DNA of 64,000 bases from Marinicella rhabdoformis (GCF_009671245.1 NZ_VTFS01000004.1:62001-126000); one strand, 5' to 3'; numbered from the stretch's first letter, positions 35,132-43,418 are shown. The notes: generated from the letters alone by a model not told the origin. Numbers and translations are program-made.

Positions 35132-35981
35132 TTTCTCTTGTTTGGTACATCAAGGAAGTAATTTGCTCAGACACCAGTCCCAATAAAAAAATCATGACAG
35201 ATGTACTGAATAACAGAACTCCCATGTTGGTGAAACGGCCGTCTGTAAAAAAGGTATAAATGTAATAAATCAAACCAGTCAGAAAAAACGTCAAACTTGC
35301 CGGGAAAAACAGTTTCATTGGCGAATACAAGGTGCCAATTTTAAAGATAATCAAAAAAAACCGCGCGCCATCTTTTAAGATATTAATATGACTTTCACCA
35401 ATCCGTTCTGGGGCCACAATCGGTAAGTAGCCAACAGAAAACCCTGCCCTAAAAAAAGCCATGGTTGTGGTTGTCGGATAAGAAAAACCATTGGGTAACA
35501 GGTACAAGAACTGTTTAAACTTATCTGCTGAAACGATGCGAAAACCAGAGGTTAAATCTTCAATCTTATGCCCAGTCATATAACTCGCAATCCGGTTGTA
35601 CATGCCATTACCGAATAATCGTGCCAATGAGGCTTGTGATTTTTTATCCCTAGCACCAACCACCATATCGAAACCTTTTTCATACTCCTCAATTAATCGC
35701 TCGATGTCTTTGGGTTGATGCTGGCCATCGCCATCCATAAACACCAAAACCTCACCGGTAGCAGCTCTGGCACCTGATTTAATGGCAGCCCCATTACCTT
35801 TGCTGTAAGGATGATCAACCACAATAATGCCTTCTGCTTCACAAATTGATTTTGTGTCGTCGGTCGAGCCGTCATTGACTACCACGATTTCAGCATTGGG
35901 TTGTTGCATTTTTAATTCAGGAATAAGAGTAACTAAACTCTCTGATTCATTTTTTGCTGGTATGATAATTGACAATTTCAT
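35118..35981 (-). CDS. GT2 polyprenyl-phosphate sugar synthase (Dol-P-Man-synthase-like)
   Basis: This 287-residue GT-A enzyme begins KLSIIIPAKNESESL and has VVNDGSTDDT, the metal site VFMDGDGQHQP and GARDKKSQASLARLFGNGMYN. The LTSGFRIVS segment is characteristic of the dolichyl/polyprenyl-phosphate mannose or glucose synthase group. Two C-terminal membrane helices follow (FFPASLTFFLTGLIYYIY and GVLLFSTSVMIFLLGLVS). It should make a polyprenyl-phosphate-sugar donor. The adjacent TMTC-like gene encodes the sort of GT-C enzyme that uses such donors, which makes a two-step pathway likely. Confidence 0.88.
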   Translation of the reverse strand: MKLSIIIPAKNESESLVTLIPELKMQQPNAEIVVVNDGSTDDTKSICEAEGIIVVDHPYSKGNGAAIKSGARAATGEVLVFMDGDGQHQPKDIERLIEEYEKGFDMVVGARDKKSQASLARLFGNGMYNRIASYMTGHKIEDLTSGFRIVSADKFKQFLYLLPNGFSYPTTTTMAFFRAGFSVGYLPIVAPERIGESHINILKDGARFFLIIFKIGTLYSPMKLFFPASLTFFLTGLIYYIYTFFTDGRFTNMGVLLFSTSVMIFLLGLVSEQITSLMYQTRENDKK

Positions 35982-37885
35982 TTTTTTTCCTCTAAATCTT
36001 CATAGGCTATCCGCTCAAAGTATAACAACTCTTCTTTATGTCTTTTCCAATCAATTTTATACTTAAATTCCTCTGTGTACCTGTCTTTACCAAGTTTAAT
36101 TAAGTTGAGTGCCAGATCTGGCCTACCAACCACTAAAAACTCAGATACTGTTTTAATCATATTTTCATAATCCATCCCCAAAGCAAAAGCTTTTAGGAAG
36201 TATTCGGAGGCAACATCAAACGATTCTTGCTTAAAATAATACCTACCAAAGCTCAAACCCAATAACAACTGACCTTTAGAGTTGTTATTTTCTACTGAGT
36301 ACTTAAATGAATTCAGCACCTGATATAACTTTTCTGAATGCAAACTTAATCCACATTGAGCATTTAGTATTTGCCCAATGATCATTCCCAATACCTTTAA
36401 ATCTTTCCTAATCAGTCGCTCTTTTCTTAACATGGCATTCAAAGCATTGTATTCCTCATTAGAAAATTGATGTTTTTGGCATGAAATCAGCAACAGGTTC
36501 AGTTTTAACTCCATATTATCATTGTTGCTTAAACCTTCTTTAAGCACCTTTTCAGCACTGTTATAGTCGCCCCAACTTGAATAATAGTTTGAGGTCCAAA
36601 CCCTTGCTCTGTTTGACTCAGGAAATGCCAAAACAGTTTCTTTGTGCATCAGAAAATCATTTCCCCATAAACTGGCCCTTAAGAAGGTTTGAAACGATGT
36701 GAACAATAAAACCACGGATAATATAACCGTTCCAATTGTAGACCACTTATTGAACAAAAACGAAACCATTGGTAATGCCAAAAACGCAAATGCCAAATAA
36801 TTGCGGTGCTCAAAATAAAGCTCGAGAGGAAATATTGTTGACTCAAGCAAATGCGAAACAAAAAAGAAAAAAACTGAAAAACTAAAAATAGGCCACTTTG
36901 CTCTTTTAACAAATGCCAACAAAAACATCGCAACAATCGAACAAACAGAAATGATTGTTGTTACCGGTTTGAATAATCCTGTGGACTTGATAAAGCCATC
37001 AGTATAAATGCCTTCTGTAAGGTAATATGGTGTCACATAATGATGCAAATAATTTACTATCGCTCTTGGCTGTGATATCAAACGCTCATAAAGTGTAAAT
37101 TCTCGGTCTGCATAACCACTCATATAACCAGGTATCTGCAAAATGAAAATAAATACAAAAGTGGTTACTGGTAGCCAAAATAGCAGCAAACGCCAAGTCT
37201 TGGGGAGTTGAGAAAAGCCCCAATAATTTTGCACGACCTGTTTTTCAAGTAACGGAATAAGCAAAAGTAACAATATTCCGTTTTCTTTACTTAATACAGA
37301 CAGCATTGTGCACCCCAAAAACACAACAGCAATCAGATTATAAGTTCTATTATGGGGACTGATTTCAGCTTTCTTTCGCAATAACAAAAAAGTCAACACC
37401 CCCAAAAAGACAAATGTGGCTGATAACATTGCCATCCTTTGAACCACATACATGGAAGTAGATAATAAATAGGGATGCAAAACCCAAAAAGCCACAGAAA
37501 ATATGGTAATTATGGCTGTCTGCTTTGTACCTAAAGAAGATTGATTAAGAATCACCAGAATTATAAAATACAGAAGAACAGCATTGAAAATATGGATGAT
37601 TAAATTTGTTCTTTTAAAAGGGAATGGATCTGTGGGCCAATTGTTCCCATCAATCAAAAAAGACAAGACAGAAATTGGTCGCTTGAGCGGGCCGGTATCA
37701 GCAAAGGAAATGAAATTAAGTACATTGTCTAAGTTCACATCGCCATTAATGTATTTTAAAAAGCTTAAACTGTGGTAGTCATCAAAAATAAAGGCACCCG
37801 CCAAAGCAGGGTAATATAGAGCAGCTGTAAAAGCAATTATGAGACACAAAGCAACTATATGAGGAATATAGCTTATTTTTTTCAT
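35978..37885 (-). CDS. TMTC-like GT-C membrane protein with C-terminal TPR; candidate pilin O-glycosyltransferase
   Basis: The ATG at 37885 is chosen because the longer frame to 37942 would start inside the pilin terminator hairpin. The first ~400 residues hold about ten membrane segments. The family patterns are AGAFIFDDYHSL (acidic loop motif), GPLKRPISVLSFLID, IHIFNAVLLYFI and HPYLLSTSMYVVQRMAMLS. These match the TMTC O-mannosyltransferase-like group of bacteria and eukaryotes. The C-terminal ~220 residues are TPR-like (SWGDYNSAEKVLKEGLSNN). It follows the pilin gene directly in the same direction, the place held by pilin oligosaccharyltransferases elsewhere. The function is inferred. Confidence 0.75.
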   Translation of the reverse strand: MKKISYIPHIVALCLIIAFTAALYYPALAGAFIFDDYHSLSFLKYINGDVNLDNVLNFISFADTGPLKRPISVLSFLIDGNNWPTDPFPFKRTNLIIHIFNAVLLYFIILVILNQSSLGTKQTAIITIFSVAFWVLHPYLLSTSMYVVQRMAMLSATFVFLGVLTFLLLRKKAEISPHNRTYNLIAVVFLGCTMLSVLSKENGILLLLLIPLLEKQVVQNYWGFSQLPKTWRLLLFWLPVTTFVFIFILQIPGYMSGYADREFTLYERLISQPRAIVNYLHHYVTPYYLTEGIYTDGFIKSTGLFKPVTTIISVCSIVAMFLLAFVKRAKWPIFSFSVFFFFVSHLLESTIFPLELYFEHRNYLAFAFLALPMVSFLFNKWSTIGTVILSVVLLFTSFQTFLRASLWGNDFLMHKETVLAFPESNRARVWTSNYYSSWGDYNSAEKVLKEGLSNNDNMELKLNLLLISCQKHQFSNEEYNALNAMLRKERLIRKDLKVLGMIIGQILNAQCGLSLHSEKLYQVLNSFKYSVENNNSKGQLLLGLSFGRYYFKQESFDVASEYFLKAFALGMDYENMIKTVSEFLVVGRPDLALNLIKLGKDRYTEEFKYKIDWKRHKEELLYFERIAYEDLEEKK

Positions 37886-37920
37886 CTTTTTCCTTGAGAC
37901 TTGACTTATTTTTTCTATAT

Positions 37921-37948
37921 AAAAAAAGGCATGGAAATCCATGCCTTT
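37921..37948 (-). terminator. strong rho-independent terminator of the pilin gene
   Basis: On the minus strand the sequence AAAGGCATGG-ATTT-CCATGCCTTT forms a perfect 10-bp stem and continues into TTTT. It starts 26 bases after the pilin stop. Partial termination here would give high pilin and lower expression of the downstream glycosylation genes. Confidence 0.88.
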
Positions 37949-37973
37949 ATTCTTTTTAGATTGTTACAATCAC

Positions 37974-38405
37974 TTATGGTGTATTTCTACAATCAACAGG
38001 AACATAACGGAAATCTAAACCAGTTTTACAAGTCCACTCAACACTTCCTGCTCCAGCAGCAGATGCTGGTGATAAAATAACACTTTTACCTGCCAGAATT
38101 GGGTCATTTGCAAAAAGCACCGTCAAAACACCACTAGCATTAGTAATAGAAGCTACGTTTGCGCCTTTGATATCGGTATTAACTGCCATTCCAGCTTTAA
38201 CATTATTCGTAGGCCATGCACCTTCATTAATGAAGTACTCAGAAACTGCTAATTTTGCACCAGCAGCCAAAGCAACACCTTCACCAGCTTTCGCACGGAT
38301 GGTGTAATCACGATATGCAGGAATAGCATAAGACATTAAAATCGCGATAATTGCGATTACGATCATTAATTCAATTAATGTGAAACCTTGTTGATTCTTT
38401 TTCAT
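37974..38405 (-). CDS. type IV pilin (PilA-like)
   Basis: This 143-residue prepilin starts from the ATG at 38405, preceded by GAGGT at a good distance. A longer frame to 38492 has no pilin features. The cleavage site is NQQG|FTLIELMIVIAIIAILMSYAIPAYRDYTIR. The mature protein carries the paired C-terminal cysteines WTCKTG and PVDCRNTP. It shares the N-terminus and the C-terminal loop pattern with the pilin at 24872-25327 but differs in the middle, as expected for pilin paralogues. A CRP-like site lies upstream and a strong terminator downstream, so it may be the highly expressed copy. Confidence 0.93.
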   Translation of the reverse strand: MKKNQQGFTLIELMIVIAIIAILMSYAIPAYRDYTIRAKAGEGVALAAGAKLAVSEYFINEGAWPTNNVKAGMAVNTDIKGANVASITNASGVLTVLFANDPILAGKSVILSPASAAGAGSVEWTCKTGLDFRYVPVDCRNTP

Positions 38406-38521
38406 TTTATTTACCTCAAAAAATTTTTTGTTTAATTTAAACAAGCTAATTAACCTTGTTGAGCTATAGGTTAGGCCAGATGACACTTCCACACAACGAC
38501 AAGTTTGATTATTTTTACTCT

Positions 38522-38543
38522 AAATGTGGTCTACGTCACATTT
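38522..38543. promoter_or_regulatory. near-consensus CRP/Vfr binding site upstream of pilin
   Basis: AAATGTG-GTCTACGT-CACATTT is a 22-bp near-palindrome matching the E. coli CRP consensus (AAATGTGA…TCACATTT) at 19 of 22 positions by my count. Its near edge lies 117 bases upstream of the pilin start codon. CRP/Vfr control of type IV pili is established in other gammaproteobacteria. Confidence 0.7.
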
Positions 38544-38640
38544 AAGGTGATTCTATAGTAAATCTTTTCGATTTCCAAGCTTGTATATTTTTGTGCTGAC
38601 ACTTTTTGTCACGAATTAACATTTTGTAACAACATATTCA

Positions 38641-38672
38641 CGTAATTACAGACCAAATCACCACCATGCCCC
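38641..38672. repeat. direct repeat, left copy (pair with 39815-39847)
   Basis: CGTAATTACAGACCAAATCA followed by CCACCATGC recurs with two or three changes at 39815-39847, where it overlaps the stop codon of the sulfotransferase gene. The first part resembles a decayed GTAGTTGCAG REP head. The two copies bracket the segment that holds one REPIN and the sulfotransferase gene. Confidence 0.65.
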
Positions 38673-38742
38673 CACTTTACACTGCATCAATGGATCTACA
38701 TGATCAATCAACTAACAGCAAGAGATACCATCCTGAAAAATC

Positions 38743-38968
38743 TGTAGTTGCACTGCCCTGCACCGCAACAATGTTCGACACACAGAACAAATCAACCCGG
38801 TAAGCAAACCCTTTCGTAGAAACACAATGCCAGGTCAGGCACCCGCAAGGGGTGCAACTACAGTTCACCGTGTACCGAATCATTTGTAGCTGCAGGGCTT
38901 GCCCCTGCCCATTGCACCGCAATATTTCTTTATACCAACCATCAGGCACCTACAAGGGGTACAACTAC
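38743..38968. repeat. REPIN block upstream of sulfotransferase gene
   Basis: The block holds a deleted right REP (38743-38769) and an 80-base conserved spacer. A complete REPIN follows at 38838-38909, with a left arm starting GGCACCCGCAAGGGGTGC and a right arm GTAGCTGCAGGGCTTGC. A solitary left REP lies at 38945-38968. The spacer (…CAACAATGTTCGACAC…AAGCAAACCCTTTCG…) is the same as in the tandem array at 39.8-40.3 kb. The remaining bases between 38544 and 39060 hold no gene I can support. Confidence 0.85.
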
Positions 38969-39060
38969 GGTTAGGTGTTTTTGAAGACACACTCAAAAGG
39001 GGTAATTACGGTTTTTGGAAAACTCATGTACAATGGCTTGATTTTGAATTCTGAGTTGTT

Positions 39061-39819
39061 ATGGATTGGTTTTCGCGCAGTGATGCTGAGAATTTTGCTT
39101 TGAACGTGGCTTTTTTAAAGCAATACGTTAAGCCTTTAGGCTCTGACCACAGTTTACCCTTGGTTTTTTCACACGTACCTAAAACCGCAGGCACCTCTTT
39201 TGAGTCGTATTTAGCATCACAATATAAGATGTCAGAATCATTGCACATCAATGCGCCCGATTTAAACCGTTTACCTGAAATCATTAACATCAAGAAAAAC
39301 TGCCCACGCCTGATTTGTGGCCACCACCCGATGCATGGCATGTTGTATCAATTGATACCTGCTGAGCCTTTGTATCACATCACTTTATTGCGTGATCCTA
39401 TTGACCGTGTTTTGTCCTACTATAATTATGTCTGCGGTAAAACGGATCATCCGATGCACACATCAGCTATGTCTTTAGGCTTCGAAGATTTCCTGTCGCA
39501 AGCACCCAGCCCTGAATTACACAATGGTCAAACAAGGCGTTTTGCTGGACAGTTACATCACACTGACAACAATCAAATTGACTTGCTTGAAACGGCCACA
39601 AACGTGCTAAATGACTGTTTTTCAGCGGTGTTTACCACTGGCGCTTTAAATGCAGCCATAACCACATTACACAATGACTTAGGTTTTGAGAATAAACCCT
39701 TACCCAAAGCCAACCAGTCACTCAAACGGATTCAACGCAGTGATTTAAGCACGAACCAAATAGCATCTATAACAGAGCACAACCAAGCAGACATCGCCCT
39801 GTTCAAAAGATTCTCGTAA
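39061..39819 (+). CDS. sulfotransferase family protein (short form)
   Basis: This 252-residue protein has the 5'-PSB loop SHVPKTAGTSFESYL at about residues 37-51 and the 3'-PSB segment ITLLRDPIDRVLSYYNYV near residue 110-125. It lacks the C-terminal accessory domain of the three operon paralogues. It stands alone, read opposite to the pilin cluster, between two REPIN blocks. Its stop codon falls inside a direct repeat. Such placement suggests it moved or was captured with the repeat island. The acceptor is unknown; proteins of this short form act on glycans or glycolipids. Confidence 0.85.
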   Translation: MDWFSRSDAENFALNVAFLKQYVKPLGSDHSLPLVFSHVPKTAGTSFESYLASQYKMSESLHINAPDLNRLPEIINIKKNCPRLICGHHPMHGMLYQLIPAEPLYHITLLRDPIDRVLSYYNYVCGKTDHPMHTSAMSLGFEDFLSQAPSPELHNGQTRRFAGQLHHTDNNQIDLLETATNVLNDCFSAVFTTGALNAAITTLHNDLGFENKPLPKANQSLKRIQRSDLSTNQIASITEHNQADIALFKRFS

Positions 39820-39847
39820 TTACAGGCCAAATCACCACCATACACCC
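39815..39847. repeat. direct repeat, right copy (pair with 38641-38672)
   Basis: CGTAATTACAGGCCAAATCA followed by CCACCATAC matches the left copy closely and begins in the last codons of the sulfotransferase gene. It runs directly into the tandem REPIN array. Confidence 0.65.
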
Positions 39848-40322
39848 CTGCCTTGCACCGCAACAATGTTAGATACACAGAACAAACCAACCCAGTAAGC
39901 AAACCCTTTCATAGAAACACAAGACCAGATCAGGCACCTGCAAGGGGTACTACTACAGTTCACCGTTTATCGAATCATTTGTAGTTGCAGGGCTTGCCCC
40001 TGCCTTGCACCGCAACAATGTTCGATACAAAGAACAAACCAACTCGGTAAGCAAACCCTTTCATAGAAACACAAGACCAGATCAGGCACCCGCAAGGGGT
40101 ACAACTACAGTTCACCGTTTATCGAATCATTTGTAGTTGCAGGGCTTGCCCCTGCCTTGCACCGCAACAATGTTCGATACAAAGAACAAACCAACCCGGT
40201 AAGCAAACCCTTTCATAGAAACACAAGACCAGATCAGGCACCCGCAAGGGGTGCAACTACAGTTCACCATTTACCGAATCATTTGTAGTTGCAGGGCTTG
40301 CCCCTGCCCATTGCACCGCAAC
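39848..40322. repeat. tandem array of REPIN units, 152-bp period
   Basis: Three units repeat with an exact 152-base period: right REP heads (GTAG) at 39981, 40133 and 40285, and left REP arms at 39933, 40085 and 40237. Each unit is a 72-base REPIN plus an 80-base spacer containing CACCGCAACAATGTT and GTAAGCAAACCCTTTC. Within each REPIN, two 24-base arms lie in inverted orientation. Their hairpin stems are GCAGGG/CCCTGC in one arm and, in most copies, GCACCC/GGGTGC in the other. This 475-base stretch has no gene. Confidence 0.92.
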
Positions 40323-40331
40323 AGAAAGTCA

Positions 40332-40811
40332 TCATTCAATGAAATATTTGTCTTTATCCCATTGTGCGGGGTTGGTTTCAATGTATTCAGTGATGGCTTG
40401 GAAGGCCTTATCATTCCTGATGACATGTTCATAAAAATTCGGTTGCCACAATTTAGCTAACTTTTTTTCCAGAAAAAACGCCCTTCCATATTTGTGTGTC
40501 AAAGATTTATAAGCACCAATAACTTGACTTAACTGTAATTCACTCTTAACCGAATTGTGCAACTCTAATATTCCATGCATGTGGTTAGGCATGATTTGGT
40601 GAGCATGACATTTAATTTGAGGATACCTACTTTCTAAACCCAACCATTGCGCTTGAGCTACTTCCCCCAATGCATTCAACTTCATCACTTCATGCTCAAT
40701 CTTGCCAAAAAGTGGTTTGAAATAGTCACAACAAATGGTTATGAAGTAAAAACCATTACTGGAATAGTCGTATGACTCAAGCCTGATGTGTTTTCTGAAT
40801 TGCCTTGGCAT
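40332..40811 (-). CDS. REP-associated tyrosine transposase (RAYT, Y1/HUH family)
   Basis: This 159-residue protein starts from the ATG at 40811. A longer frame to 40877 only translates the left REP. It shows the RAYT/IS200-like pattern RLESYDYSSNGFYFITIC, the HUH motif PNHMHGILEL (His77, His79), VIGAYKSLTHKY, and the catalytic region LWQPNFYEHVIRND with Tyr127 as likely nucleophile. It ends ITEYIETNPAQWDKD. RAYTs are single-copy, vertically maintained relatives of IS200 transposases that recognise GTAG plus hairpin REP sequences. The gene is bracketed by REPINs on both sides with matching GTAG heads, which supports the assignment. Confidence 0.88.
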   Translation of the reverse strand: MPRQFRKHIRLESYDYSSNGFYFITICCDYFKPLFGKIEHEVMKLNALGEVAQAQWLGLESRYPQIKCHAHQIMPNHMHGILELHNSVKSELQLSQVIGAYKSLTHKYGRAFFLEKKLAKLWQPNFYEHVIRNDKAFQAITEYIETNPAQWDKDKYFIE

Positions 40812-40853
40812 GAAACCTATTTTTCCACAATTTGGAACGGTTTGTCCAGATTC

Positions 40854-40928
40854 GGCATCCGCAAGGGGTGCAACCACAGTTCATTCTACAACGAATCCCA
40901 TAACGTAGTTGCAGGGCTTGCCCCTGCC
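40854..40928. repeat. REPIN flanking the transposase gene (start side)
   Basis: The left arm is GGCATCCGCAAGGGGTGC (40854 onward), and the right arm is GTAGTTGCAGGGCTTGCCCC (40905 onward), inverted with respect to each other. The spacer differs from the tandem array spacer, but the 3' flank TTGCACCGCAAC is shared. It also fills the gap between the transposase gene and the end of feoB. Confidence 0.88.
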
Positions 40929-40957
40929 TTGCACCGCAACAGCCTATAGACAAATGC

Positions 40958-43156
40958 TTACTGAATGTTCAAAGGAATGGTTTTGTTTTTCGGTGAATTA
41001 GCCACTTTTTTCAAGACCATGTAAAAACCAACAAACAACACCACCGAACCTGACAACCACAGACCTGAAAACACTGGATGTGCGGTAAATGTCACCACTT
41101 GATAAAAACAAGTCGCTACCACATAGGCCAACACGGTACTGTAGGTTGCTGAAAATGTGGCCCAGTTTTTACCCGCTTCTTTAGCCGTGGCGCCGACCAC
41201 TGTGACGCAAGGAAAATACAACAGTACAAACAACAAATAAGCAAAAGCGGCATAGCCATCTTTGAATTTATCTCGAATGATGCCGAATAACTGGCTCGAC
41301 ACTTCTTGAGTGGCTGCCATATCGGTTTCATCACCCACCTCGGTCAATGACAGCCCCAATGGGTCGGTTAACGCACCTGCCAAATCAGCTGCATTGGCAG
41401 GAATGGTAGCAAAGGCTTCTGACAATTCTTCTATGATACTGGGCGGTGTTTCGTCTTCGACTTGGGTTGAATACAATGAATCTAATGTGCCGACCATCAC
41501 TTCTTTGGCCAACAAGCCGGTAAACAATCCAACAACCGCCTGCCAGTTATCTTCATCAATGCCCATGGGTGCAAAAATTGGTGTGGCCATTTGTGAACCC
41601 ACTGCCAACAGCGAATCGTCGCTGCCTGCTTTATTCCAAGAGAGGTCTTTACCAACAGACGAAATAACCTGTAGTATCACCACAATCACTATGATGATTT
41701 TACCGGCGCCTACCACAAAGCTTTTCAAACGAAACCATGTGGTTTTTAAAACGTATTTCATGCCAGGGAAACGCCACTTAGGCAATTCAATCACAAAGGG
41801 ATCGGGCTTTCCTGGCAATATCGTCTTTCTCATTAACAGCCCTGTGGCAATGGCTACCAATATACCTATGACATACAAAGCCAACACAATCAGCGCCGCA
41901 TGTTCAGTAAAAAAAGCAGCGACAAACAAAGCGTACACACTCAATCGCGCACCACATGACATGAAGGGTGCCATCAAGATGGTGATCAACCGCTCATCTT
42001 GTTTGGCCAGTTGTCTGGTTGCCATAACAGCCGGCACATTACAGCCAAAGCTGACCAACAGGGGAACAAAGGCTTTTCCAGAAAGGCCAATCCCTTGCAA
42101 CCAATCATTCATAACAAAAGCCGCTCGGCTCATGTATCCAGACTCTTCTAATAAGGTCAGGAACAAGAACAAGAATCCAATCACTGGCACAAAGGTCGCA
42201 ACGGTTTGAATGCCACCACCCACACCATCGGCCAAAATCACACTGATCCAATCAGGCGCACCCAACCAAGCTAAAAACTGCGATACACCATTGATGAATA
42301 CAGCACCCGCTGCAATGTCCAGAAAGTCGACGAACACATTGGCCACATTGATGGCAAAGAAAAACATCAAATACATGGCGAACAAAAATCCCAACAATCC
42401 TGTAATAGGCTTGGTCAACCAATAATCTAACTTTGAGAACGACTCTTCTGTTTTTGAATCTGTATTTTTACTGCTGACTTTTTTTGCCAACTCCATCGAT
42501 TGCGCAAAGCGTGCATCAAACACGGCCTTGGTTTCTGCAATGACATCTTCTGATTCGCTCAAGTATTTCGTTACGGCTTCTGATCGCGTACTGGCTGCCG
42601 GCAAAGTCAAGCCTTCTGGCAGCTCAGCATAATAGTGTGTTACCCGCCCAGAACCTGATAGCATCAATTGGATTTGCTCAATCAATTGGTTCAAGCCCGC
42701 TCCGTATATAGCGGTAGTCGCTATCACTGGACAGCCTGTTTCTGTGCTGAGTTGCTGGACATTTATGGTTTTGCCCGCCTGTACACGCTCATCGTCCATG
42801 TTGAGCACCAAAATGGTTGGCTTGTCTAATTCCAGTATTTCTGTGGTTAAAAATAAATTTCGTTCAATCGCTGCGGCATTCAACACATTGACATATACAT
42901 CTATATCGCCCTGCTCTACTGCTTGCTTGACCACCAGTTCATCTTGAGACAATTCAGCCACGGACAAGCCATAAATACCTGGCAAATCAACCAAATCGAA
43001 ATTTTGTTCAGGGTGCTTGATGTGGGCTTTGGTTTGACTGACTGTGACGCCAGCCCAGTTACCTGTTTTGCGGTTTTGACCCGCTAAGGCGTTAAATAAG
43101 GTGGTTTTGCCGCAATTGGGGTTTCCAATCAGCGCCACTTGCGGTGTTTTGTTCAT
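40958..43156 (-). CDS. feoB: ferrous iron transporter FeoB
   Basis: This 732-residue protein starts from the ATG at 43156 (a TTG precedes it). The N-terminal G-protein domain has G1 GNPNCGKTTLFN at about residues 10-21, the switch/G2 region GNWAGVTVSQT, G3 DLPGIYGL and G4 LNMDD. The membrane domain has two Gate motifs, including GYMSRAAFVMN and SFGCNVPAVMATRQL, and FMSCGARLSVYALF. It imports Fe2+ across the inner membrane. It follows feoA by 14 bases and carries Fur- and FNR-like sites upstream of the pair. No feoC is seen; a REPIN follows the stop. Confidence 0.95.
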   Translation of the reverse strand: MNKTPQVALIGNPNCGKTTLFNALAGQNRKTGNWAGVTVSQTKAHIKHPEQNFDLVDLPGIYGLSVAELSQDELVVKQAVEQGDIDVYVNVLNAAAIERNLFLTTEILELDKPTILVLNMDDERVQAGKTINVQQLSTETGCPVIATTAIYGAGLNQLIEQIQLMLSGSGRVTHYYAELPEGLTLPAASTRSEAVTKYLSESEDVIAETKAVFDARFAQSMELAKKVSSKNTDSKTEESFSKLDYWLTKPITGLLGFLFAMYLMFFFAINVANVFVDFLDIAAGAVFINGVSQFLAWLGAPDWISVILADGVGGGIQTVATFVPVIGFLFLFLTLLEESGYMSRAAFVMNDWLQGIGLSGKAFVPLLVSFGCNVPAVMATRQLAKQDERLITILMAPFMSCGARLSVYALFVAAFFTEHAALIVLALYVIGILVAIATGLLMRKTILPGKPDPFVIELPKWRFPGMKYVLKTTWFRLKSFVVGAGKIIIVIVVILQVISSVGKDLSWNKAGSDDSLLAVGSQMATPIFAPMGIDEDNWQAVVGLFTGLLAKEVMVGTLDSLYSTQVEDETPPSIIEELSEAFATIPANAADLAGALTDPLGLSLTEVGDETDMAATQEVSSQLFGIIRDKFKDGYAAFAYLLFVLLYFPCVTVVGATAKEAGKNWATFSATYSTVLAYVVATCFYQVVTFTAHPVFSGLWLSGSVVLFVGFYMVLKKVANSPKNKTIPLNIQ

Positions 43157-43170
43157 CAATGATGCCGTGT

Positions 43171-43398
43171 TTAAATCAGCGCGACTGAAATGGTATCGAT
43201 TAAATCAGATCCAACGGCGATGTTCCCAAAGGGTGTTTGAACAACTGCACCATGCTTATACAGTGCAATCAACTCAACAACCATGCCCATGCCCAAACCC
43301 ATCAATGTGAGCTTTTGGTTCAAAGCATCTGAACATTGTTTGTCACAAATTTGGTAACTGTTTCCCTTGGTGGCTTGTGATAATTGCATCGCTTTCAT
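43171..43398 (-). CDS. feoA: FeoA family protein
   Basis: This 75-residue SH3-like cytoplasmic protein is needed for FeoB activity. It matches FeoA through LSQATKGNSYQICD, LNQKLTLMGLGMGMVVELI, GAVVQTPFGNIAVG and the final residues. The start ATG at 43398 lies 20 bases from a Fur-like box. It is translated just before feoB. Confidence 0.92.
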   Translation of the reverse strand: MKAMQLSQATKGNSYQICDKQCSDALNQKLTLMGLGMGMVVELIALYKHGAVVQTPFGNIAVGSDLIDTISVALI

Positions 43399-43418
43399 GT
43401 CTGACTGTTAATCATAAT

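Noticed and set aside
37886-37942. N-terminal extension of the TMTC-like protein
   Set aside because: These codons are the transcribed pilin terminator hairpin, so the ATG at 37885 is the credible start.
38455-38485. Possible sigma-54 promoter (TGGC … AGC on minus strand) for the pilin gene
   Set aside because: The spacing between GG and GC elements is one base too long and the -12 element is poor.
38704-38949. 81-residue leftward reading frame in the REP block
   Set aside because: It is made almost entirely of REP and spacer sequence and has no homologous character.
39848-40322. CRISPR array
   Set aside because: Repeats are 152 bases including their spacers, which are themselves identical between units; there are no unique spacers and no cas genes.
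40812-40877. N-terminal extension of the transposase
   Set aside because: The extra residues are a translation of the left REP arm.
41310-42209. 299-residue rightward frame opposite feoB
   Set aside because: It is an antisense shadow of the conserved FeoB membrane domain.
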